DNA of 24,642 nucleotides from an uncultured Lachnospiraceae bacterium (GCA_910589635.1 CAJUTD010000044.1:1518-26159), one strand, 5' to 3'. Positions 6,075-15,497 are shown, numbered from the stretch's first letter. Notes: a model not told the origin generated them from the sequence alone. Numbers and translations: made by a program.

Positions 6075-6695
6075 TTATAGTGCAATTCCTAACGACGTCA
6101 ATATTTTATCATAGGATTCTACATCAGGCATCAAGATGAAAAATCCCTGTATCTGTACTTCATCTCCAAATTCTGTTTGTATCAAAAGGGCATTGTCTCC
6201 ATATTGACCAAACTGAATTGCCGGCACACTTAAAATAGCTGCTGCCATATCAATTGCCAGATAAGGTACCGATGATGTGATTACCATATTCGTCATACTG
6301 GATAACGCAGACAAATAAGACCCGGAAATAATATTTCCGATTTCTTTAATTGCCGACAAATCCATTTCGTTAAACTCCTCTGCATAATCATCTGGTCTTC
6401 CCATAAGACGGTTGACTAGATACTGAGCAGATTCTTTTTTCAGCAGAAACATCATGCTTCCGCCAATATCACTCTCAACTTCCAGATAAATTCCCACCAC
6501 GGTCTCTTCTTCAGCAGAAATCGCTGTAGGAAGTTCCTGGAATGTTAAAAACTTTACGTTAGGCACTTCCATATTGACTTTAATGTTCAGCATATGGGAA
6601 ATCGCTGTAGTAGCATTACCAGCTCCTATATTGCCGATCTCCTTGAGCACATCAAAGTACATATCATTTACCTGATCCAAACTAAATTTAGCCAT
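6075..6695 (-). CDS. cheC: CheY-P phosphatase CheC
   Basis: The 206-aa protein dephosphorylates CheY-P and partners with CheD. Both active-site helices of the CheC/FliY/CheX family are intact: D15-E19-N22 (DVLKEIGNIGAGN) with P45, and S114-E118-N121 (SAIKEIGNIISGS) with P144. The frame opens 5 codons earlier at 6710, but the ATG at 6695 (MAKFSLDQVN) has GGAGAG upstream and matches the usual family start. The gap to cheW (79 nt) is unusually wide for this operon and contains a 10-bp hairpin at 6733-6764, so CheC output may be set separately from CheA/CheW at the RNA level (inference). Confidence 0.95.
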   Translation of the reverse strand: MAKFSLDQVNDMYFDVLKEIGNIGAGNATTAISHMLNIKVNMEVPNVKFLTFQELPTAISAEEETVVGIYLEVESDIGGSMMFLLKKESAQYLVNRLMGRPDDYAEEFNEMDLSAIKEIGNIISGSYLSALSSMTNMVITSSVPYLAIDMAAAILSVPAIQFGQYGDNALLIQTEFGDEVQIQGFFILMPDVESYDKILTSLGIAL

Positions 6696-6732
6696 AAATG
6701 CTCTCTCCATTTCTCACATGCAGATGGCGAAT

Positions 6733-6764
6733 AGGCTGCCGCAAAACACTATGTGCAACAGCCT
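6733..6764 (-). other. Stem-loop between cheW and cheC
   Basis: In the sense RNA AGGCTGTTGC pairs with GCGGCAGCCT as 10 continuous base pairs, two of them G-U, around a 12-nt loop. The + strand version would have two C-A mismatches at those positions, so only the coding-strand RNA folds completely. No U-tract follows, so it is not an intrinsic terminator; a role in mRNA processing, stability or partial attenuation between cheW and cheC is the simplest reading. Confidence 0.55.
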
Positions 6765-6774
6765 TCTCATCCGC

Positions 6775-7239
6775 TTATACAGCTTCTGTCTCGTCAATGA
6801 TGCTGTTCGTATCAAACAGCGAAATTAATTCTTCCCCATTCTTTCCTACCCCATTGATAAAATTGCTCTTATTATTCTTTGCATCGTAAGATACCTTATC
6901 AATCTCATCCGGTGCAAGCGTCACTACTTCTTTCACTTCATCCACTAAAATTCCCAGCACTCCGTGCTCCTCAAGCTTAAGGATAATAATTCTGGTGACG
7001 TCTGTAAATTCATCAGGTTCCAAATCCATCTTGGTACGGATGCTCATAACTGGGACAATCTCACCGCGAAGATTGATAATTCCCTTAAAATAGGGCTGTA
7101 CTTTAGGCACTCTGGTTATTTTCTGCATACGGACAATATTATCCACATAGCTGATGTCAATCCCATACTGCTCGCTGCCAATTTTCACTACAATGAACTG
7201 TTTTTTCCCATCTTCTGCAATAGACACATTGTTTGCCAT
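6775..7239 (-). CDS. cheW: Chemotaxis coupling protein CheW
   Basis: This 154-aa adaptor links chemoreceptors to the kinase CheA in the membrane-associated signalling array. It is a single CheW domain with the typical FIVVKIGSEQYGIDISYV start, ITRVPKVQPYFKGIINLRGE (the receptor/CheA contact loop) and VLGILVDEVKEVVTL. There is no receiver domain, so it is CheW and not CheV. It begins 11 nt after cheA with an AGGGGGTG ribosome binding site. Confidence 0.96.
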   Translation of the reverse strand: MANNVSIAEDGKKQFIVVKIGSEQYGIDISYVDNIVRMQKITRVPKVQPYFKGIINLRGEIVPVMSIRTKMDLEPDEFTDVTRIIILKLEEHGVLGILVDEVKEVVTLAPDEIDKVSYDAKNNKSNFINGVGKNGEELISLFDTNSIIDETEAV

Positions 7240-7250
7240 ATCAACACCCC

Positions 7251-9398
7251 CTAAAATAATGTATTCACATCCAGGATTAAAGCAACCTCGCCATCACCCA
7301 GGACTGTCGCACCGCTGATAATCTTAGTGCTGTTGTTAATATATTTACCGAGGGACTTGATTACGATTTCCTGCTGTCCATCCAGCTCATCTACAATCAG
7401 CCCTGCAAACTTGTCTCCCTTACGCACGATAATTACCGTAAGGCTTTCCCGCTCTTTCTCGTCCGGCTCACAATCCAAAAGTTGATCCAGCCGTACCAGG
7501 GGAATTACCATGCCGCGGATGTGGATGACCTCCTTTGCCTGCACATATTTAATATCTGCCGGCAAAATTTCCTCAATTGTCTCAATGGAACCCAAAGAGA
7601 TGGCATACTTCTCACCTCTCACTTCTACCATCAAAGCCTGGATAATTGCCAGCGTCAGAGGTAGACGTACAATAAACTTAGAACCTTCGCCAAGTACGCT
7701 CTTAACTTCCACATCTCCGCCAAGCGCCTCAATGTTGGATTTCACTACATCAAGACCCACACCACGTCCAGAAATATCGGAAATTTTCTTCGCCATAGAA
7801 AAACTTGGCATAAACAGAAAATCAATAATCTCCTTCTGACTCAAAGCTGCTGCCTGCTCTGGTGTAAGTAAACCACGTTCAATGGCCTTATTCTTAACAT
7901 TTTCTGTATCTATACCATTACCATCATCACTCACTTCAATGATGACATTATTGCCTTCCTGGAAAGCATTAAGATGAATCGTTCCAGTTTCCGGCTTGCC
8001 CCGCTTCCTACGAGTCTCTGCGTTTTCCAACCCATGGTCTGCGGAATTACGCAGCAAATGTTGTAAAGGATCGCCTATCTGATCTACAACCGTCCGGTCA
8101 AGCTCCGTATCTTCACCCGTCATTTGCAATTCCATCTTCTTATCAAGTTTCTTGGAAAGGTCTCGAATCATCCGTGGGAACTTCTGAACCACGCTCTCGA
8201 TCGGCACCATGCGGACCTTCATCACAGACTCATGAAGGCCTGTTGTAATACGCTCTAAGTATTCGATCTGTTCATGGAATGCTTGGGAATTAGCGCCGCC
8301 TGTACCGCTGTCCGAAGTAGAGCCAATAGAAACCAGGGAATTCTTAGCAATAATCAGCTCACTTACCTGATTCATCAACGCATCTAATTTCTCAATATCC
8401 ACACGTACTGTACGGTTTGTCACCGGCTTGCCTGGAGTTGATTTCTTTGCTGTTGCCTGTGCTGGCTGAGCTGCCGGCGTGGCTGCTGTCTGTGGCGCCG
8501 GAACAGCTTTAGCCTCCGCTGCTTTGACTTCTGCCGCCTTTTTCTCTGCTTCTTTGGCTTCTTTGGCTTCGGCAGCCTCCCGTTTCTCCACGGCTGCCGT
8601 CAGCTCATTGTATGTCGTCTTCTCGCCAATGGCTTTCTCAATCTCAGACACTGCCTGAGCAACTTCCAAAATTTTATGTATATCTTCATTGCTCACCATA
8701 TAGAAGCTGAAATCAAAACCAAACTTCTCATCTTCAATATCCTGGGAGCTCGGGTTATACACAATGATATTTCCGAAATCCTCTACCGCCTTGAACACTA
8801 AAAACGCACGCGCCGCCTTCAGCAGACATTCCTCCTGAATAAATACGGTAAGCCCATAAATATTCATGTTTTTCTTCTCTGCTTCTTTCAGCTCTTCTTT
8901 CTCTTTCTCAGAAAACTCTATTTCCAAATATTTTTTGGGGTATTTCTCCTCCCCACCAGCTTTCTTTTCCTCCACCGGCTCTGGCTTCTTCTCCTCTTCC
9001 TGTGGATTTCCAGTCCCGGCAGCCAAAATATCATTCAATTCTTTGATGATGGCCTCATTGTCATCGGTTCCCTCATCTGAGCTCTCCTTGACATTATCAA
9101 GATATGCCTCTATGGCATCTAAACACTGGAATAAAACATCGACCAGGCTGCTTGTAACATTCATATTGCCGCTACGGACTTCCTGGAATACATTCTCCAT
9201 ATCATGGGTCAGGCGCTGCATACGCTTAAATCCCATGGTTCCAGCCATACCTTTTAGTGAATGTGCTGCACGGAAAATTTCATTAATTACATCCATATTT
9301 TCCGGCTCTTTTTCCAATGTCATGATACAATCTGATAGAATTTGCAGATGTCCGTTAGTTTCATCAATAAAAATCTCAAGATATTGGCTTACATCCAT
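7251..9398 (-). CDS. cheA: Chemotaxis histidine kinase CheA
   Basis: The 715-aa kinase phosphorylates CheY and CheB in response to receptor state. Domains: P1 HPt (about 1-125) with phosphoacceptor H46 in AAHSLKGMAGTMGF; P2 response-regulator binding domain (about 155-262); a long Ala/Lys/Glu then Ala/Pro linker (about 265-328); P3 dimerisation helices (about 329-395); P4 ATPase with N box HLLRNSADHGLE (448-458), DDGNGID (491-497) and GRGVGLD (544-550); P5 CheW-like domain (about 575-715). All key motifs are intact. The linker coding DNA is repetitive (KEAKEAEKKAAE type). The start ATG at 9398 is 1 nt after the cheB stop, so translation of the two is probably coupled. Confidence 0.97.
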   Translation of the reverse strand: MDVSQYLEIFIDETNGHLQILSDCIMTLEKEPENMDVINEIFRAAHSLKGMAGTMGFKRMQRLTHDMENVFQEVRSGNMNVTSSLVDVLFQCLDAIEAYLDNVKESSDEGTDDNEAIIKELNDILAAGTGNPQEEEKKPEPVEEKKAGGEEKYPKKYLEIEFSEKEKEELKEAEKKNMNIYGLTVFIQEECLLKAARAFLVFKAVEDFGNIIVYNPSSQDIEDEKFGFDFSFYMVSNEDIHKILEVAQAVSEIEKAIGEKTTYNELTAAVEKREAAEAKEAKEAEKKAAEVKAAEAKAVPAPQTAATPAAQPAQATAKKSTPGKPVTNRTVRVDIEKLDALMNQVSELIIAKNSLVSIGSTSDSGTGGANSQAFHEQIEYLERITTGLHESVMKVRMVPIESVVQKFPRMIRDLSKKLDKKMELQMTGEDTELDRTVVDQIGDPLQHLLRNSADHGLENAETRRKRGKPETGTIHLNAFQEGNNVIIEVSDDGNGIDTENVKNKAIERGLLTPEQAAALSQKEIIDFLFMPSFSMAKKISDISGRGVGLDVVKSNIEALGGDVEVKSVLGEGSKFIVRLPLTLAIIQALMVEVRGEKYAISLGSIETIEEILPADIKYVQAKEVIHIRGMVIPLVRLDQLLDCEPDEKERESLTVIIVRKGDKFAGLIVDELDGQQEIVIKSLGKYINNSTKIISGATVLGDGEVALILDVNTLF

Positions 9399-9399
9399 A

Positions 9400-10485
9400 C
9401 TACTGTACCCCCACCTTCTTTATTATTGTTTGTGCTATTTCATTCAAAGGGACTACTTCATCCACAACGCCCGCCTCGGCAATTGCTTTGGGCATGCCAT
9501 ATACCACGCAACTCGCGGCATCCTGTGAAATCACGTATATGTTTTTCTTCTGCTTGAGGGATAGTATTCCGCCTGTGCCATCAGAACCCATGCCGGTAAG
9601 CACTACACAGACAATCTCATCATAACCACATGTGCGCAAGGATTCATAGGTGACATTCGCGCAAGGGCGCAGCCCTCCGATCGCTGGCTCATCGTTCAGC
9701 CGTATGGCATGGCTGCCATCTGCCTGTTTCTTAACTTCCATATGTTTTCCGCCCGGTGCAACATATACACAGCCTTTTTTGAGGATATCTCCCTCTTTGG
9801 CCTCCATGACCTCAATATCACTGAGTTCATTCAAACGATCGGCCATCGACTTCGTAAATCCAATCGGCATATGTTGTACCAATATCATAGGCGCATTCAA
9901 ATCTGCCGGCAGATATGGGATAACACTTTGTAATGCCTTAGGCCCTCCTGTTGAACAGGCTAACGCTACGAGCACTTTCTTGCCCGACAAACCAGTACGC
10001 TCCAACTTCTTAGGCACTTTTACCGGTCCCCCCTTTTCCGTCTCCTGTGCCTGAATCTGGGAACCCGCCTGTACCTTGGCATCATCTGAGCGGATGACCG
10101 CTTTCAGCATCTGAAGAATCCTTCTTCGAAACTCATCGCTCTTCGCCTCTATAATATTACAAGGCTTTGTGATAAAATCAACAGCCCCCAGCTCCATGGC
10201 GCGGATTGTCACATCCGCATCCTTAGTCGTCAAAGTGCTTACCATAATGATAGTCGCCTTGATTCCATCCTGCTGTAATTTCTCTAGCAATTGCAGACCA
10301 TCCATGCGGGGCATGTTCACGTCCAACACGACTGCATCGTAAGACGTAGTTTTTAACTTCTCATAAGCCTCAAGACCGTCCCTGCAAACATCCTTTGCCT
10401 GAAATGTACTTTCTGAATCAATTATATCACAAATAACCCTTCTCATGAGTGCAGAGTCATCAACAACCAAAATATTTTTTTTCAT
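9400..10485 (-). CDS. cheB: Chemotaxis methylesterase CheB
   Basis: The 361-aa response regulator removes methyl groups from (and deamidates) chemoreceptors when phosphorylated by CheA. The N-terminal receiver domain (about 1-125) has D9/D10, phosphoacceptor D55, T84 and K107. The catalytic domain (about 168-360) has the S178-H205-D302 triad in ACSTGGPKAL, VQHMP and LTGMGSDG. The frame is open 13 codons further upstream to 10524, but the ATG at 10485 gives the standard MKKNILVVDDSALMR start and has an AAAGGGTG ribosome binding site that overlaps the end of the PilZ gene, 4 nt upstream. CheR, its methyltransferase partner, is not in the window. Confidence 0.96.
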   Translation of the reverse strand: MKKNILVVDDSALMRRVICDIIDSESTFQAKDVCRDGLEAYEKLKTTSYDAVVLDVNMPRMDGLQLLEKLQQDGIKATIIMVSTLTTKDADVTIRAMELGAVDFITKPCNIIEAKSDEFRRRILQMLKAVIRSDDAKVQAGSQIQAQETEKGGPVKVPKKLERTGLSGKKVLVALACSTGGPKALQSVIPYLPADLNAPMILVQHMPIGFTKSMADRLNELSDIEVMEAKEGDILKKGCVYVAPGGKHMEVKKQADGSHAIRLNDEPAIGGLRPCANVTYESLRTCGYDEIVCVVLTGMGSDGTGGILSLKQKKNIYVISQDAASCVVYGMPKAIAEAGVVDEVVPLNEIAQTIIKKVGVQ

Positions 10486-10489
10486 ACAA

Positions 10490-11245
10490 TCACCCTTTTT
10501 GCCTGCGCAAACGCTCCTGCTCAAATATAAATTTAATTATCCATTCCCTGTCTTCGGGATTCTTCATCAGAAACTTCACACGGTACTCATACTTCTTTTG
10601 AGAATCCTTCCTCTTGCCTGTATGTTTCTTTATCTGCTGACAGGTTAGCACACACGCCACAACTTCCAGCGTATAGCTCATACTCTCGTTTTCCAATGGC
10701 AGGGATATTACCATATAATCCCCATTATCTGCGGCTTCATACGCCACAAACCTCATACCGCCACCGCTTAAATCAACGGCAATGGCTTCCTTTGCCAAAT
10801 CTTCTGGATACGTCAGTCTGTGATGCTCCTTTAATTCTTCTATCGGAGATATATCTAATTCATTTGGTTTAATTAGCAGATAGAGCATATCCAAAGCACA
10901 TTCAAAACGGTAATGTTCACGCCGCTGAAATTTTTCTAACGGTGTTTTGGGTTCAATTAACAGCAGATAAAGATTCTCTCTAATATAACGGTTCTTGATA
11001 TGCGCCACACACCGGTAAATGCCAACTTGGGTATAAAACAGAAATTCTAAACGGACGCCAGATGGCAGAGACGCATTCTTACCTTCCCTGGTCGGCATAT
11101 CAATCTCGATATCTCCATTATCAAGAATATTCTGTATTTTGCTGGCATAAGAATCCGGACGATCCCCTGTTTTCCAGCCCTGCTCCACTTGCTGTAAAAT
11201 CCGAACTTCTACATTATCACCGATTTTCAAAATACCAGTATTCAT
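10490..11245 (-). CDS. YcgR-type PilZ domain protein (c-di-GMP flagellar brake family)
   Basis: The 251-aa protein has an N-terminal YcgR-like beta domain (about 1-105) and a C-terminal PilZ domain (about 107-245). Both c-di-GMP binding signatures are present: QRREHYR (107-113, the RxxxR motif) and DLSGGG (158-163, the D/NxSxxG motif). Relatives (YcgR in enterics; MotI/DgrA in Bacillus subtilis) bind c-di-GMP and slow the motor by acting on stator or switch proteins. Its location between flhG and cheB, with 15-nt and 4-nt gaps, means the brake is made together with the motor. The ATG at 11245 has GAGGTGTCA upstream. The exact target cannot be read from sequence. Confidence 0.9.
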   Translation of the reverse strand: MNTGILKIGDNVEVRILQQVEQGWKTGDRPDSYASKIQNILDNGDIEIDMPTREGKNASLPSGVRLEFLFYTQVGIYRCVAHIKNRYIRENLYLLLIEPKTPLEKFQRREHYRFECALDMLYLLIKPNELDISPIEELKEHHRLTYPEDLAKEAIAVDLSGGGMRFVAYEAADNGDYMVISLPLENESMSYTLEVVACVLTCQQIKKHTGKRKDSQKKYEYRVKFLMKNPEDREWIIKFIFEQERLRRQKG

Positions 11246-11260
11246 ATGACACCTCTGCTC

Positions 11261-12136
11261 CTAATTTCTCTGAAAGATGAAACGAGACAATAAATGTACA
11301 ATGCCTCTCTTCTCCTCTATGGGGGTTGCCACTCCCTCCAACAAATAACCAGACAATTGCTCAAATGCCTTTGAAGACTTTGCCTCCGGGTATAATATAC
11401 TGACTGGCTGCTGCTGGCACACCGCTTTCTCAAGCAACGCATCCCTGGGAATAATCCCAACATATTCCAAATCACCATTTAAAAACTGACCGACTACGGC
11501 GTTCAGTTTTTCATATATCCCTACTCCCTCTTCCTCAGACACTACCCGATTAGAAATCACCTTTATCTTACTCTGCGCCTGACGGAACTCTTTGTTCCTG
11601 TGCAATGCCTTAAGCAGCGAGTAAGCGTCTGTCAGAGAGCTTGGCTCAGAGGTGACAAGCAACAGGATTTCTGGGCTTGCCATTACAAATTCCAGTACAT
11701 TATCAGAAATCCCAGCTCCTGTATCAACAATAATCACATCCGCCAACTCATCAAGTTGTTCTAAATTGCTTACAAGAAATCTGAGCTGTTCTTTTGAGAG
11801 ATTATTGATGCCTGTAATACCGGAACCACCGGAGACAAACCCAATACCCATGGGGCCTGGCGTGATAATCTCTTTTATAGATTTCTCACGGTAGATTAAA
11901 TCACTCAGATTAAATTTGGGAATTGCACCAAACATAATCTCCACGTTAGCAAGGCCAAAATCTGCATCAAAAATGATAACACGCTTTCCACGTTTTCTCA
12001 TCTGAACAGCAAGATTGACTGCAACATTGGATTTCCCAACTCCGCCCTTTCCGCTGGTAACTGTAAATATCCTTGCCTTGGGCGCAGTTTTTTGATTTTT
12101 CTTCACTATGTCTCTTAACTTTTCTGCCTGGTCCAT
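11261..12136 (-). CDS. flhG: Flagellar number/placement ATPase FlhG (YlxH, MinD-like)
   Basis: This 291-aa MinD/ParA-family ATPase works with FlhF to set flagellar number and position. The deviant Walker A is TSGKGGVGKSN (30-36 core), followed by DADFGLAN (57-64) and DTGAGISDN. The very N-terminus reads MDQAEKLRDIV, containing the DQAxxLR activator helix that in Bacillus subtilis FlhG stimulates the FlhF GTPase. There is a basic, hydrophobic C-terminal segment (LLSRFIFQRN) suited to a membrane-targeting amphipathic helix, as in MinD. It begins 3 nt after flhF with the ribosome binding site (GGAGGA) inside the flhF end, typical of a tightly coupled pair. Confidence 0.94.
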   Translation of the reverse strand: MDQAEKLRDIVKKNQKTAPKARIFTVTSGKGGVGKSNVAVNLAVQMRKRGKRVIIFDADFGLANVEIMFGAIPKFNLSDLIYREKSIKEIITPGPMGIGFVSGGSGITGINNLSKEQLRFLVSNLEQLDELADVIIVDTGAGISDNVLEFVMASPEILLLVTSEPSSLTDAYSLLKALHRNKEFRQAQSKIKVISNRVVSEEEGVGIYEKLNAVVGQFLNGDLEYVGIIPRDALLEKAVCQQQPVSILYPEAKSSKAFEQLSGYLLEGVATPIEEKRGIVHLLSRFIFQRN

Positions 12137-12139
12137 AAC

Positions 12140-13429
12140 CTATTTTCCTCCAAGCAGAAGCTTTACGATATTCTGGGTATTGAAAATTTCAATATCCTCA
12201 GGCACATTCTGTCCATAAGTAGTATATGACAAATCCGTACCCGTGTACAGCTTCATGTTCAAAATATTGCCATAACAACTGGTTTCATCTAATTTAGTAA
12301 AAATCATTTTAAAATCAAAATTCTCTTTATATACATCTGCGATTTCCATAAGATCGCGATATTTGGTGGTTGCACTTAACACTAAATAAACGTCCTTATC
12401 GAATTCCTCCGGTACCTGATCAATCAGCTCCTTAGTCTCCCCCTGTTGCTCTTCGTTCTTATGGGAAAAACCTGCCGTATCTACCAGTATCAGTTCAAAT
12501 TCCTCTTCCTGTGCTTTCTCAAGCTCCTCGTTGAGTTCTTTGGAAGAATACACAATATTTAAAGGGGTATCCAAAATATTGGCATAAGTGCGCAACTGTT
12601 CTGCTGCGGCAATTCGATAAGTGTCTGCTGTATACAACGCTACTTTCTTGCCTTTTTCCACTTTGAACCGAGATGCAATCTTGGCAATTGTGGTAGTCTT
12701 TCCCACACCAGTAGGCCCTACAAAAAATACTACCTTTGGCTTGTGCTCCGACAACTTAATTGGCTGAGGCTGCCCAAATTTCAAAATCATCTTCTGATAA
12801 ATACTAGAAAGAATGTAATCCACGCTGGCGCCTTTCTTCATTACTTTCTCGACCTCATCCATGATTTGATTGACGTATTTTTCATCTACCTCATTTTCCA
12901 AAAGGATGCTGTAAATCATCTTCACGAATTTCAAGTTTTCATCAATAGGTGCATCTTTGGGAATTTCTTCTTTCTTCTCTTCCAGCGGCTGTGATAATTT
13001 CTTCTCCAAAAGTGACTGAAGATTTTCCAGCTTTGCCTCAAGATTGTCACTACTGCTGCGCTCCGCTGCATTCTCTTTCTTCTGTTCAGCTTCCTGTTTC
13101 TGCGGCATAGAATTCGCCCAGGTATTCTCTACAGATGCAAAAACTTCTTTCACTTCTTGCGGCTTTGGAATTGCAAGAGGCTCATCTATTGCCACGTTGA
13201 TGTTCCCGGGCGCCTGTGCCGGCATTGGCGCAGCAGGCACTGGTGCCTGTGGCTGCTCTGCCTCTTCAATTGCGGCTGTAACCTCAAACACTGAGCTTTT
13301 AAAGGAGCGCAGGAAACCTTTGGGTTTTATTTCCTTTACATTCATTATCACTGTTCCGGCGCCAAATTCTTCTTTCGCCAGAGCAGTGGCTTCTGCTTCC
13401 GTTTTTCCTTGAAATTTCTTAATTGTCAT
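12140..13429 (-). CDS. flhF: Flagellar SRP-type GTPase FlhF
   Basis: This 429-aa SRP-family GTPase directs flagellum placement. It has an N-terminal B domain (about 1-55), a Pro/Ala/Glu-rich linker (about 57-165), an N-domain helix bundle (about 165-225) and the G domain: P-loop GPTGVGKTT (238-246), DTYRIAAAEQL (269-279), DTAG (317-320), TKLDE (378-382) and the closing YGQNVPEDI (405-413). All nucleotide-binding motifs are intact. Its ATG overlaps the flhA stop as ATGA, so it should be translationally coupled to flhA. FlhG follows directly. Confidence 0.96.
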   Translation of the reverse strand: MTIKKFQGKTEAEATALAKEEFGAGTVIMNVKEIKPKGFLRSFKSSVFEVTAAIEEAEQPQAPVPAAPMPAQAPGNINVAIDEPLAIPKPQEVKEVFASVENTWANSMPQKQEAEQKKENAAERSSSDNLEAKLENLQSLLEKKLSQPLEEKKEEIPKDAPIDENLKFVKMIYSILLENEVDEKYVNQIMDEVEKVMKKGASVDYILSSIYQKMILKFGQPQPIKLSEHKPKVVFFVGPTGVGKTTTIAKIASRFKVEKGKKVALYTADTYRIAAAEQLRTYANILDTPLNIVYSSKELNEELEKAQEEEFELILVDTAGFSHKNEEQQGETKELIDQVPEEFDKDVYLVLSATTKYRDLMEIADVYKENFDFKMIFTKLDETSCYGNILNMKLYTGTDLSYTTYGQNVPEDIEIFNTQNIVKLLLGGK

Positions 13430-15462
13430 GAAAGGCTCACCATCCCTACTGATTGTAATTCAATATTGGATTCTACTTCATTATACGATACCACAATCAG
13501 ATCCTTGAAGTAATCCTCCGTCAATTTCTTAAAGTACATCCGCACAATGGGGGACGTAATGATAATTGGGTTTTTGCCCAATTCTTCTAATTTGCTGATC
13601 TCCTGTTCTAGCGCATCCATAATCGCCTTGGTCTTTTCCGGGTCGAGCGTCAGGTACGCACCTTGTTCCGTCTGCTTCACGGACGACATGATTTCCTGTT
13701 CCACATTCGGGTCTAACGTAATCACGCTTGTCGTCTCATTAGATGGAAAATATTTACTGGAAATCGCACGTTTCAGGCTCTGCCTTGCATACTCTGTCAG
13801 CACATCCGTATCACGCGATGTCGCTGCATGATCTGCAAGCGTCTCAAATATTGTAAGCAAATCCCTGATAGATATCCCCTCATGCAGCAAATTCTGTAAT
13901 ACTTTCTGAACCTCGCCCACGCCGAGCAGCTTGGGAACAAGCTCCTCCACAAGCGTAGGATGGTTTTCCTTGATATTGTCGATAAGGCTCTGTACATCCT
14001 GTCTGGATAACAATTCGTCTATATGGCTTCTGATGACTTCTGTCAAATGAGTAGCGATAATGGAGGGCGGATCAACAACCGTGTAACCCAAACTTTCTGC
14101 CCGTTCTCGCTGATTCTCGGTAATCCACAATGCAGGCAGATGGAAGGATGGTTCAAACGTTGGAATACCGGATATCTCTTCCTCCACAAAGCCTGGATTC
14201 ATCGCCATATAATGGTCAAAGAGAATCTCTCCCTCTGTAATCTGAATACCTTTGATTTTAATAATATACTGGTTCGGATTCAACTGAATATTATCACGTA
14301 GGCGAATAATCGGCACAACTGTTCCCAATTCCAAAGCAATCTGCCTTCGGATCATAACTACACGATCCAACAAGTCGCCGCCTTGATTTACATCTGCAAG
14401 GGGGATAATTCCATATCCAAACTCCAATTCGATGGGGTCTACCTGTAATAAGGACACCACATTCTCCGGCCTGCGGATTTCTTCTGCTTCTTCCTCCGCA
14501 GCATCCACTTCCTCCTCGATGGCTTCCACCTCGAGGTGATTATCTACGCTTCTGCCGGCAACGATAAAGCTAATTCCCAACGGCAGGAATAATTTCCATT
14601 CCAATGGAGTAGTAATTGCCAAAAAGGCCATAACTGCACCTACAATATACAATACCTTGGGAATCCCAAATAACTGACGTATCAGCGTATCGCCGAAATC
14701 TGCCTCCTTAGAGGCTTTCGTTACAAGAATACCTGTCGCCAGTGAAATCAAAAGCGACGGAATCTGGCTGACAAGTCCATCACCGATTGTGAGGACTCCA
14801 AACTGGTTCAGCGCGTCCATAATTTCCATGTCACGACGAAGCATCCCCATAGCAATACCGCCTACCAGGTTAATCAATGTAATAATTATACCAACTGTGG
14901 CATCTCCCTTTACATACTTAGTGGCACCATCCATGGCTCCGAAAAAGCTCGATTCCTGCTGGATTTTCTCACGGCGCTCCCTTGCCTGTTTCTCATTGAT
15001 AATTCCCGTATTCAAATCTGCATCTATCGCCATCTGTTTACCTGGCATTGCATCCAGCGTAAATCTGGCCGTTACCTCTGATACACGCTCAGAACCCTTG
15101 TTAATAACAATGAACTGGATTAAAACCATAACGATAAAGATAATCGCACCGATAATTAAGTCATTGCCACCTACGAACTGTCCGAATGTCTTGACTACAT
15201 TACCGGGATCACCGGTATTCAGAATCAAACGTGTCGAGGAAACGTTCAATGATATACGGAAGATAGTTGTGAACAACAGCAATGTTGGGAAAAAGGACAT
15301 TTCCAACACTTCCTGTACAAACAACGCATTCATCAAAATCACAAGCGCAAGCGAAATGTTCACTGCAAGCATAACATCCAACAAAAAGGAAGGAATTGGA
15401 ATAATAAAGAATATGATTGCCGCAAGCAAGTACATTGCGACTCCTGCATCTGCTTTCTTCAT
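13426..15462 (-). CDS. flhA: Flagellar export gate protein FlhA
   Basis: The 678-aa FHIPEP-family protein is the large gate subunit of the flagellar type III secretion system and couples proton flow to export. The N-terminal half holds about eight membrane helices with conserved FRISLNVSSTRLIL (68-81), PGKQMAIDADLN (140-151) and FFGAMDGATKYVKGD (173-187). An acidic linker (about 325-345) leads to the cytosolic nonameric domain that binds chaperone-substrate complexes. The ATG at 15462 has AAAGGAGAAG upstream. The length is normal for the family. The last codons overlap flhF by 4 nt. Confidence 0.97.
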   Translation of the reverse strand: MKKADAGVAMYLLAAIIFFIIPIPSFLLDVMLAVNISLALVILMNALFVQEVLEMSFFPTLLLFTTIFRISLNVSSTRLILNTGDPGNVVKTFGQFVGGNDLIIGAIIFIVMVLIQFIVINKGSERVSEVTARFTLDAMPGKQMAIDADLNTGIINEKQARERREKIQQESSFFGAMDGATKYVKGDATVGIIITLINLVGGIAMGMLRRDMEIMDALNQFGVLTIGDGLVSQIPSLLISLATGILVTKASKEADFGDTLIRQLFGIPKVLYIVGAVMAFLAITTPLEWKLFLPLGISFIVAGRSVDNHLEVEAIEEEVDAAEEEAEEIRRPENVVSLLQVDPIELEFGYGIIPLADVNQGGDLLDRVVMIRRQIALELGTVVPIIRLRDNIQLNPNQYIIKIKGIQITEGEILFDHYMAMNPGFVEEEISGIPTFEPSFHLPALWITENQRERAESLGYTVVDPPSIIATHLTEVIRSHIDELLSRQDVQSLIDNIKENHPTLVEELVPKLLGVGEVQKVLQNLLHEGISIRDLLTIFETLADHAATSRDTDVLTEYARQSLKRAISSKYFPSNETTSVITLDPNVEQEIMSSVKQTEQGAYLTLDPEKTKAIMDALEQEISKLEELGKNPIIITSPIVRMYFKKLTEDYFKDLIVVSYNEVESNIELQSVGMVSLS

Positions 15463-15497
15463 GCTCTCTTCTCCTTTCGTCTCTTCCTCATTTGCAT

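Noticed and set aside
8866..9528. + strand open frame (220 aa) opposite cheA
   Set aside because: Phe/Ser-rich sequence produced by reading the Lys/Glu-rich cheA segment in antisense; no independent gene signals.
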